6,577 bases of DNA from JBKEAJ01 sp047972135 (GTDB lineage: Bacteria; Bacteroidota; Bacteroidia; Bacteroidales; Prolixibacteraceae): assembly GCA_047972135.1 (NCBI GenBank), contig JBKEAJ010000134.1, positions 1 through 6,577 of the forward strand, given 5' to 3'. Below the pieces are notes generated by a model. The model ran no database searches. It was given only the letters and a program-made list of their open reading frames with translations, and was not told where the DNA came from. The translations under genes and the position numbers were made by a program. Each line of letters starts with the position of its first letter. Position 1 is the stretch's first letter. Of this stretch, positions 1-5,968 are shown piece by piece.

Positions 1-1132
1 GAGAGTAAATGTAATTGGTATTCATTCCAAAGGTGAACCATCCTTTCTTCTGCTCCCCATTGAAACGGAATGAGTTTTTTACAAAATCAGAGGTCGGCAC
101 AATACCGCTCTGATCGGCTCTGTTGACCGACATAAAGTATGTGCCATTTTCATTGCCACCTGCAACACTGCCCGTAATATCATATGACCATGCTGTCTCG
201 AAGAAATCCTCAATGTTACTGTAGCTGCGGTCACTTATCGGAGCACCCCAAGAGTCTTTTGTCCCAGTGTTGGACTTGCCACCATTACCCTGACCATACA
301 TAGTTTGGTACTCGGGATAGCGATTGGCAACATCCATACGGAGTTTCGTACTGAGCGTTACCTCAGGAGCTCCGCTTTTTCCCCTCTTTGTTGTAATAAT
401 TATTGCTCCTGCGGCAGCATTCAATCCGTACAATGCAGCAGCAGCAGGTCCCTTCAACACAGATATAGACTCAATATCATCAGCATTTAAATCCATCCCC
501 CTATTGGCTGTGTAAGTTGACGTTGCACTCAAACCTCCATTGTCGAAATCGCCACTTGCAGCTGAATTGTCAATAGGAATACCATCAACAACAAACAGTG
601 GCTGATTATTTCCCGTCAGCGAAGTTCCTCCACGTATTATTATCTGTGAGGACGAGCCAGGAGCACCTCCCGAATTGGTAACATTAACACCTGCAATCTT
701 TCCATTGAGAGAGTTTATCAAATTTGGCTCTTTGACCTTGACAAGCTCATCTCCATCTACGCCCTGTACTGCATAGCCTAAGGCTTTGGTCTCTTTTTTG
801 ATACCCATTGCCGTAACTACAACCTCGCTCACCAATTCCGCCGTTGACTCCATCTGCACCGTAAGATTAGTGGCAGAGCCAACAGGAACATCCTGCACCT
901 CCATCCCTACGAAAGAAAATTGTAAAATCGCATTCTGTCCAACACTAATAGAGAACTTACCGTCTCCGTCGGTTACTGCCACTCCTTTAGCACCTTTCTC
1001 CCTGACGGTTACACCTGGCAAGGGCTCACTTGTCGTCTTCTCTCTAACGACTCCTGTGATTGTTCGTTGTTGTGCTACTGCAAAAACTGCCATCAGACAC
1101 AACAAGAAAATAAACGTAATCCTTTTTTTCAT
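1..1132 (-). CDS. SusC/RagA-family TonB-dependent outer-membrane transporter, N-terminal part (partial)
   Basis: The reading frame runs from an ATG at 1132 to the left edge without a stop, giving 377 residues; family members are usually about 1000, so most of the barrel is missing. Visible in order: a signal peptide (about 1-20, MKKRITFIFLL..., likely cut after AVA before QQ); a carboxypeptidase-D-regulatory-like domain (about 23-95, ITGVV...PLPGVTV...TDGDGKFSI); a TonB-box-like segment (about 102-108, SEVVVTA) followed by KALGYAVQ; and the plug (about 113-250) with the SusC signature IIIRGGTSLTGNNQPLFVVDGIPI split over 164-187 and VLKGPAAAALYG at 225-236, then AGAIIITTKRG. Such proteins import oligosaccharides or other large nutrients across the outer membrane using TonB energy, normally with a SusD lipoprotein encoded next; that position is outside the window. 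There is no STN domain, so direct anti-sigma signalling is unlikely. The substrate cannot be read from this part. The leader is A-rich without a Shine-Dalgarno sequence. Confidence 0.95.
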   Translation of the reverse strand, partial: MKKRITFIFLLCLMAVFAVAQQRTITGVVREKTTSEPLPGVTVREKGAKGVAVTDGDGKFSISVGQNAILQFSFVGMEVQDVPVGSATNLTVQMESTAELVSEVVVTAMGIKKETKALGYAVQGVDGDELVKVKEPNLINSLNGKIAGVNVTNSGGAPGSSSQIIIRGGTSLTGNNQPLFVVDGIPIDNSAASGDFDNGGLSATSTYTANRGMDLNADDIESISVLKGPAAAALYGLNAAAGAIIITTKRGKSGAPEVTLSTKLRMDVANRYPEYQTMYGQGNGGKSNTGTKDSWGAPISDRSYSNIEDFFETAWSYDITGSVAGGNENGTYFMSVNRADQSGIVPTSDFVKNSFRFNGEQKKGWFTFGMNTNYIYS

Positions 1133-1422
1133 ATGCACTGCTTTTTTTGTTCATTAAACAATAAATTCATTCCAACTACATACATTTTATGGCTCTACAA
1201 TATCCCACATAGCACACTAAAGGCTATCTATCAGGCGATTACAGCACTATACAATAATACTTATATGCCAATGAGCATAATTCTACTAAGAGCGAAAGTA
1301 GGAAAAATAATTAACAAGTATCTATTTTTTGTGTCAGAGGAACAAATTTGTATGATTTTAATCTAAATAATATGGACTCAATTGTCCACTTTGTTCGATT
1401 TTTTGGCTCGATATGGTTTTGT

Positions 1423-1457
1423 GTGGGTAGATTGCTTGTATTTATATCATTACCCAC
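1423..1457. repeat. Short inverted repeat GTGGGTA / TACCCAC, possible operator
   Basis: GTGGGTA at 1423-1429 is mirrored exactly by TACCCAC at 1451-1457 across a 21-base spacer. The pentamer TCGAT occurs three times around it (1395-1399, 1408-1412, 1458-1462). The arms are short, so chance is possible, but they are GC-rich in an AT-rich spacer between two divergent genes and lie about 90 bases upstream of the predicted kinase promoter. It could be a regulator site or a weak hairpin; no known consensus was recognised. Confidence 0.3.
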
Positions 1458-1546
1458 TCGATTCGTTTAGAGATTCTTCAAGTATTTATGTATCTCAAAC
1501 AACAAACTTTCGGATGATAGTGTGAAGAAATATCAATATATTTATC

Positions 1547-1554
1547 TATCTTTG
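1547..1554 (+). promoter_or_regulatory. Bacteroidota-type -7 promoter box TATCTTTG for the kinase gene
   Basis: TATCTTTG matches the Bacteroides primary-sigma -7 consensus TAnnTTTG exactly. It would place the transcript start near 1560 and give a leader of roughly 80 bases before the ATG at 1639. The matching -33 TTTG element is poor: the best candidate is TGTG at 1521-1524, 22 bases upstream of the box. The leader is A-rich (AACACAAACAAATAATTC before the start), as expected for efficiently translated genes in this phylum. Confidence 0.5.
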
Positions 1555-1638
1555 GAAGACGGAAACAATCTATAAAAGTAAAACAAGGTATAAGCTTTAT
1601 AAATAAGCAGTTATAAACACAAACAAATAATTCAAGAC

Positions 1639-2730
1639 ATGGACAGCAACAAATTACTAGACATTGCAAAGAAGTTTCAACTAGAGGGTGAAGTTTCAGA
1701 AGTTAAGCCACTAGGCGAGGGCTTTATAAACGACACATTTATTGTCAATACCCAAGCAGGCTCGCCAAGCTATATTCTGCAACGCAAGAACAAAAATATC
1801 TTCTCCCCAATCCCGGCGATGATGGACAATATCCAAAAGGTTTGTCTGCACATAAAGAAAAAAGTCGAAGCGGCAGGGGGAGACCCTATGCGTGAAGCTA
1901 TGACTATCATTCCGACGCACGAAGGACTGCTGTATTTCCTCGACGAGGAAGACGAATATTGGGCTGTATGTCTGTTTATAGAAGACACAATCGCTTATTC
2001 GGCAGCAGAAACTCCAGAGCTCGCTTATGCCGGCGGTAAAGGTATCGGCAAGTTTCAATCATTGGTAGCCGATTTAAAAGAGCCGCTCGTGAATATACTA
2101 CCAGGCTTCCACGACATTAGATACCGCTTTAAGCAATGGGACGAAGTCTTGACTAAAGACCCTGTGGGGCGCAAAGCAGAAGTCGCCACCGAAATCGAAT
2201 GGATAGAAAGCCGCAAACAAGAGATGTTGGACTTTTGGAAACTCGTGGAAGATGGCGTTATCCCCACACGTATCAGCCATAACGACACTAAGATAAACAA
2301 CATATTATTCGACAAGCAGGGCGAAGTACTTTGCGTTATCGACCTCGACACCGTGTTGAGCAGCACTGTACTCAATGACTTTGGCGACGCTATGCGTTTC
2401 TATACAAATACTGGCTTGGAAGACGATGAAAACCTTGACAATGTGTCGATGGATATAGAAATATATAAGGCTTTTGCCAAGGGATATTTGGAAGAAAGCT
2501 CATCGTTCCTTAGCAACAAAGAATTGGAATACCTAGCATTCTCTGCTAAATACATCACCTACGAACAAGTACTGCGTTTCTTGATGGACTATATCGATGG
2601 CGACAAGTACTACAAAACCAAATCGCCAAAGCACAATCTAATACGCACACGTGCGCAATATAAACTCCTACAAAGCATGGAGGAGCAATATGAGACTATG
2701 AAACAAATAGTTAAAGACTACTCGAAATAA
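1639..2730 (+). CDS. nahK: NahK-like N-acetylhexosamine 1-kinase (aminoglycoside-phosphotransferase fold)
   Basis: This encodes a 363-residue soluble protein with no signal peptide, hence cytoplasmic. The family reaction is ATP-dependent phosphorylation of GlcNAc or GalNAc at the anomeric O1, which feeds UDP-sugar or amino-sugar metabolism. Visible: the nucleotide-loop region LGEGFINDTFIV (25-36) and YILQRKN (45-51) with the likely ATP-contacting lysine area; the catalytic loop SHNDTKINNILFD (213-225), with D216 as probable base and N221 as metal ligand; the DFG-equivalent VIDLDTV (233-239) with D235; NDFGDAMRF (246-254); and a C-terminal block with RFLMDYIDGDKYY (313-325) and HNLIRTRAQYKLLQ (332-345). 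From memory these blocks, the gene order of motifs and the length (about 359 in Bifidobacterium longum NahK) fit that enzyme very well. Database entries for Bacteroidota homologues sometimes carry the name mucin desulfatase, which does not suit a kinase fold. The exact sugar is not determined by sequence. The gene has its own likely promoter and faces the sulfatase gene tail to tail. Confidence 0.85.
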   Translation: MDSNKLLDIAKKFQLEGEVSEVKPLGEGFINDTFIVNTQAGSPSYILQRKNKNIFSPIPAMMDNIQKVCLHIKKKVEAAGGDPMREAMTIIPTHEGLLYFLDEEDEYWAVCLFIEDTIAYSAAETPELAYAGGKGIGKFQSLVADLKEPLVNILPGFHDIRYRFKQWDEVLTKDPVGRKAEVATEIEWIESRKQEMLDFWKLVEDGVIPTRISHNDTKINNILFDKQGEVLCVIDLDTVLSSTVLNDFGDAMRFYTNTGLEDDENLDNVSMDIEIYKAFAKGYLEESSSFLSNKELEYLAFSAKYITYEQVLRFLMDYIDGDKYYKTKSPKHNLIRTRAQYKLLQSMEEQYETMKQIVKDYSK

Positions 2731-2765
2731 AGATAGTTTTGGTGTCTGGACTTTTTTATAACTGC

Positions 2766-2841
2766 CGTCATTGCGAGCGCAGCGAAGCAATCTGTTCTTT
2801 GTAGGTAGAGATTGCTTCGTCGCAAGCTCCTCGCAATGACG
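2766..2841. repeat. Imperfect palindromic repeat (GTCATTGCGAG...GAAGCAATCT type) between convergent genes
   Basis: The outer arms CGTCATTGCGAG (2766-2777) and CTCGCAATGACG (2830-2841) pair perfectly over 12 bases. The inner arms CGAAGCAATCT (2783-2793) and AGATTGCTTCG (2809-2819) pair over 11 bases around a 15-base loop; the short segments between the arms differ in length (5 versus 10 bases). I recognise this motif from memory as a dispersed intergenic repeat seen in many unrelated bacterial genomes, including Bacteroidota. It lies 35 bases after the kinase stop and 23 bases after the sulfatase stop. On the plus strand it is followed by a T-rich run (2842-2853), so it could end the kinase transcript; on the minus strand the following bases are A-rich in RNA sense, so it is a poor classical terminator for the sulfatase. 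Confidence 0.85.
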
Positions 2842-2864
2842 TTCATTTATTTTGCATTTGCTGT

Positions 2865-4421
2865 TTATCTCGGGGCTGAACGCCCTTCGGTTTTATATTG
2901 TTCCAACAGCACTGTCATCTGCTCCACAACTTCAGGGTTTTGCTCGTAAAGATTTTCTTTCTCCCCGACATCACCATTCACTTTGTATAGCTGCATCAAA
3001 GGCAATCCTTGCTTTTCTGCCTGCTTGTCGTTGGTTGGGGATGTCCAGCCTCCTGAACCTCCGCCCAATATCAGTTTCCATTCGCCCTGACGTATGGCAA
3101 ACTGCCCTTGTGCAGAGTGATGAACAGTTGCTTCCCTCAAAGGTGATGTAAAATTCTGTCCTTCTAAAATAGGGAGTAGATTATAACTATCTTCAGCGGC
3201 ATTGTCGGGCAGGTCATAGCCCACAATAGCAGCACATGTTGCCATGAAATCTGTGTGGCAAATTGTCTCTTCACTAACACTGCCCGCTTTTATCTCTCCT
3301 GCCCACTTGGCGATAAAAGGCACATGGTGTCCACCCTCGTAAATATCTGCTTTTATTCCTGTAAAATGATAGCTCGGATTATGTCCGTATTTCAAAACCG
3401 ACCTCAGACCTCCCAACATATTTTCACCACTTCGTGCAGGCGAGCCATTATCGCTAGTAAATATGATCAAGGTATTGTCTGCCAAGCCCTCCCTTTCCAA
3501 TGCTTTCAGTACCTGCCCCACAGTCCAATCTACCTGCTGCACATAATCGCCGTAGGCTCCAGCTGTGCTTGTCCCCTGAAATTCTTTTGCTGGTGCAATA
3601 GGTGTATGTGGTGCGGTGAGCGGAAAGTACAAGAAAAATGGTTTGCCTTTCTCCCGCTTAAATACTTTGCCCTTATTACTAATATAATCTACTGTCCTAT
3701 GTGTAAGAATGGGCATAACATCTTCGAGCTTCCACCCTTCTACCATCGGACCGGGATGACCAAACATTGAATCGGGCTTTGTCTGATTAAGACTGCCCAC
3801 CGTCTTATCATTCTCTATGAAGCAGTAGGGCGGATAGTTTGGCACATCGTCGCCAAAATAATAATCAAAACCACGTGTAAGGGGTCCCTCTGCTACAGGC
3901 TTTGTGAAATCGACTTTCTCGCCAAATTCCTGACGTTGTGCCTTATCGGGCGTCTTTCCATCTTCTGCCATATCTGCAATGCGAGAACCATCGGTAGTTG
4001 CCCACTGCCATCCTAAATGCCATTTGCCTATGCAAGCAGTGGTGTAGCCCTTGCTCTTAAGCATATCGCCGACTGTCAAACGTTCGGATTCGATTAATGG
4101 CTCGTCCCATGGCGACAGAACTCCTCTTTTCAGCCTACTGCGCCAACAGTATCTGCCCGTAAGTATTCCGTAGCGTGTAGGCGTACACACCGCTGAGCCT
4201 GAATGGGCATCGTGAAAAATCATCCCTTCCGAAGCCAGTTTGTCGAGATTTGGTGTCGACACTTTTGCATCCTCGTTTAGACAGCTCACATCGCCGTAAC
4301 CCATATCATCGGCGAGTATGAAGATGATGTTTGGAAACTCAGTGCTTTCACTCTTCTTGTCTTTGGTGCAGCCTTGAAGTAAAACTACAAAGACCGGTAA
4401 AAATAGTAACAGTTTATTCAT
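2865..4421 (-). CDS. Type I (S1-family) sulfatase, predicted lipoprotein
   Basis: This encodes a 518-residue arylsulfatase-like hydrolase that removes sulfate esters, most likely from a sulfated sugar. The N-terminus MNKLLLFLPVFVVLLQGC is a lipoprotein signal with lipobox LLQGC, so C18 should be lipidated and the enzyme envelope-anchored; only one acidic residue follows in TKDKK, so surface export is uncertain. Active-site features: ADD (D38, D39) for calcium; SAVCTPTRYGILTGR (76-90) with C79 as the residue converted to formylglycine; GKWHLG (132-137); APHTP (270-274, H272); TSDNG (322-326, D324/N325); and GIKADIYEGG (355-364, K357). A Cys-type motif needs an anaerobic sulfatase-maturating enzyme encoded elsewhere. 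Segments such as RGFDYYFGDDVPNYPPYCF resemble a large arylsulfatase group in Bacteroidota and Planctomycetes; the subfamily and the sulfate position (GalNAc, GlcNAc, Gal) are not assigned. H366 stands where related enzymes often have Arg in EGGxRVP. The start overlaps the upstream gene by ATGA. Confidence 0.93.
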   Translation of the reverse strand: MNKLLLFLPVFVVLLQGCTKDKKSESTEFPNIIFILADDMGYGDVSCLNEDAKVSTPNLDKLASEGMIFHDAHSGSAVCTPTRYGILTGRYCWRSRLKRGVLSPWDEPLIESERLTVGDMLKSKGYTTACIGKWHLGWQWATTDGSRIADMAEDGKTPDKAQRQEFGEKVDFTKPVAEGPLTRGFDYYFGDDVPNYPPYCFIENDKTVGSLNQTKPDSMFGHPGPMVEGWKLEDVMPILTHRTVDYISNKGKVFKREKGKPFFLYFPLTAPHTPIAPAKEFQGTSTAGAYGDYVQQVDWTVGQVLKALEREGLADNTLIIFTSDNGSPARSGENMLGGLRSVLKYGHNPSYHFTGIKADIYEGGHHVPFIAKWAGEIKAGSVSEETICHTDFMATCAAIVGYDLPDNAAEDSYNLLPILEGQNFTSPLREATVHHSAQGQFAIRQGEWKLILGGGSGGWTSPTNDKQAEKQGLPLMQLYKVNGDVGEKENLYEQNPEVVEQMTVLLEQYKTEGRSAPR

Positions 4422-4428
4422 TCCTTAA
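4418..4428 (-). promoter_or_regulatory. ATGA stop/start overlap coupling the exported protein and the sulfatase
   Basis: On the minus strand the upstream gene ends ...AAG GAA TGA and the sulfatase ATG shares four bases with that stop (ATGA, 4421-4418). AAGGA sits directly before the ATG, too close for a standard ribosome-binding site, so re-initiation by the terminating ribosome is the likelier route. This start is also fixed by the intact lipobox that follows it. Confidence 0.7.
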
Positions 4429-5947
4429 TATTTTTGTACTCATTCATCAGCTTGTTGGGTTCGATTATGTTATAGCCTTCCCAAAAGCTCGGGTCGTACT
4501 TTTTCATATACTCATAACCTCTAAACTCGCTTTCTTGCTTACTGCCGTAGTCTTGCTTTGTAATCGCCTCATTATCAAAGGCTATATATTCAGTCTTATT
4601 TTCACCAACTCCACTTAAATCAAAATCAAAACTAACTTGGTTTTGCTTGCGCCGACCCACAACATGCTTGTTCTTCTCTATAATGGTCAGTGGTCGGTCG
4701 ATTCGCATATACGCAACCTCAGTATGATCGGCATATTTCAAAAAGTATTTTGCACTTTGATTTTTCTCAAACATCATAATCCCCTTATACCTAAACACAT
4801 TCAGCTCCATACCAAACAAATTAAACTTGGACATAGGCTTTACATTCTCATACTCAACTCTCATTATCCCATAGTCGTCGATATTGATAAATACTGTTCC
4901 TTCAAGCCTCGCCCCTCCTTTGGGAGTAAAAGATATTTTGTAGGCTAGCTCGTTTCCAAATACCGCAAAATCAACTTTCTCAAAATCATACTTCTTATTT
5001 TTTACGATAAAATCTAAATCACCGCTCTTGTCTATGAACAATCTCCTATTGCTCTGCAGTACACCACTCTTTATACTTTCGACAAAGTCCGTGTTCTTAG
5101 CCTCTTCGTTGGCTTCCTCATCTAACTCTTTGGCTTTGGCTTCTGAAATGAGACTATCCATGCCCCCCTCCTCTTTGCCTACGGTAGTGCCGATGATACC
5201 CGAGCGTATTTTGAAATAAGAATCTCTCTTAATTCGCTCCTTTAAAATTTTCTCCATTTTGTCGGTGAATTGGAGATTTATATTCTGCACATCGCCACTT
5301 GGTGAAATAGCATACGATTTCAAAAAATCATGCTTCATACTGCCAGCAGGTTTTAGTAGCGACGCATATAAATCGCACAGTGCTTCCTGACACAGAATAT
5401 TCTTTTCAGGAATATACGAACACAAAGTATCCATGAAAGCATTATTGATTTCGGGAATTGTACTCTTTTTAATTTTGTAGCCTAGCTTGGTTACTTTGAG
5501 TATAGAGGTCTGTCTGACAAAAGTGCGCTGCTTAGAATAGCCCATTTCATAAATACTGTCAATACTCGCCTTTGCCTTCTCGATTATCTCCTCTGCCGAA
5601 AGCTCCTTATCTAAAACCACTACATTCTTTAAAACCTTGACACTCTGAGCTAACTCTATTCTGTCTTTTATATCTTTGACCGCAATAGTACGGCTTTTAT
5701 AACCCACACAAACTGCCGTTATTGAGTCGGTCGTTTTCTTTTCTCCAATGTTTAGCTTAAATTCTCCCGCCTCCGAACAAATTGTACTTATCTTATTATC
5801 ACCTGCAAAACCAACCGCTGCATAGGGTATGCCTTCCTGCGTTGCAGAGTCTACTACGACAGAGCTTATCACCGTCTGAGCTGACAGTTCAGGGTACAGA
5901 AAAGCGATGACAAATAAAAGACAGATGAATATTTTGATGGTCTTCAT
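4418..5947 (-). CDS. Exported protein with N-terminal carboxypeptidase-regulatory-like domain, function unknown
   Basis: This encodes 509 residues. A signal peptide (about 1-23, MKTIKIFICLLFVIAF...ELSA, cut before Q24) points to the periplasm or outer membrane. Residues about 25-105 form a carboxypeptidase-D-regulatory-like beta-sandwich (VVVDSATQEGIPYAAVGF, EAGEFKLNI, DSITAVCVGYKSRTI), followed by a Lys/Glu-rich helical stretch (AEEIIEKAKASIDSIYE, 118-134). Residues about 255-295 are highly charged and probably flexible. Residues about 325-425 are beta-rich (GNELAYKISFTPKG, GTVFINIDDYGIMRVEYEN), recalling envelope proteins with lipocalin- or LolA-like sheets. The C-terminus has FWEGYNIIEPNK (488-499), which I recall as a conserved ending in Bacteroidota proteins of this architecture. 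Three cysteines cluster at 176, 186 and 191. No catalytic motif was found, and no peptidase domain is present despite the domain name. It starts 21 bases after the beta-barrel gene and overlaps the sulfatase gene, so all three are probably co-transcribed. The role is unknown. Confidence 0.85.
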   Translation of the reverse strand: MKTIKIFICLLFVIAFLYPELSAQTVISSVVVDSATQEGIPYAAVGFAGDNKISTICSEAGEFKLNIGEKKTTDSITAVCVGYKSRTIAVKDIKDRIELAQSVKVLKNVVVLDKELSAEEIIEKAKASIDSIYEMGYSKQRTFVRQTSILKVTKLGYKIKKSTIPEINNAFMDTLCSYIPEKNILCQEALCDLYASLLKPAGSMKHDFLKSYAISPSGDVQNINLQFTDKMEKILKERIKRDSYFKIRSGIIGTTVGKEEGGMDSLISEAKAKELDEEANEEAKNTDFVESIKSGVLQSNRRLFIDKSGDLDFIVKNKKYDFEKVDFAVFGNELAYKISFTPKGGARLEGTVFINIDDYGIMRVEYENVKPMSKFNLFGMELNVFRYKGIMMFEKNQSAKYFLKYADHTEVAYMRIDRPLTIIEKNKHVVGRRKQNQVSFDFDLSGVGENKTEYIAFDNEAITKQDYGSKQESEFRGYEYMKKYDPSFWEGYNIIEPNKLMNEYKNIKE

Positions 5948-5968
5948 AGTTTTCAGGCTTTTTGAGTA

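Larger units (their letters stand above)
1133..1638. other. Divergent intergenic region between the SusC-type gene and the kinase gene
   Basis: This is 506 bases of AT-rich DNA between two divergently transcribed genes. I find no convincing protein gene: the short frames here have no recognisable motif and either overlap the starts of the flanking genes or lack a plausible composition. It holds a good Bacteroidota-type -7 box for the kinase (1547-1554) and a short inverted repeat (1423-1457). On the minus strand I found no exact TAnnTTTG box for the SusC-type gene; the nearest is TACTTTCG (reverse complement of 1293-1300), one mismatch away and without a good -33 partner. The length leaves room for a regulator site or a small RNA, but none can be demonstrated. 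Confidence 0.7.

Noticed and set aside
786..1366. Plus-strand open frames over the start of the SusC-type gene and into the spacer
   Set aside because: The first is antisense to the clear signal peptide and regulatory domain of the SusC-type gene; the second has no recognisable motif and begins inside that gene. Both look like chance frames.
1478..1669. Minus-strand 63-residue cysteine-rich frame across the kinase start
   Set aside because: It overlaps the kinase start and leader on the opposite strand, covers the predicted kinase promoter and shows no family motif.
2751..2757. T-run after the kinase stop as a classical terminator
   Set aside because: No hairpin precedes it; the palindrome lies after it. 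A terminator role, if any, belongs to the palindrome and the T-rich bases at 2842-2853.
3255..3770. Plus-strand 171-residue frame inside the sulfatase gene
   Set aside because: It lies antisense to a sulfatase with complete active-site motifs, and its translation is rich in Cys and His without domain character.
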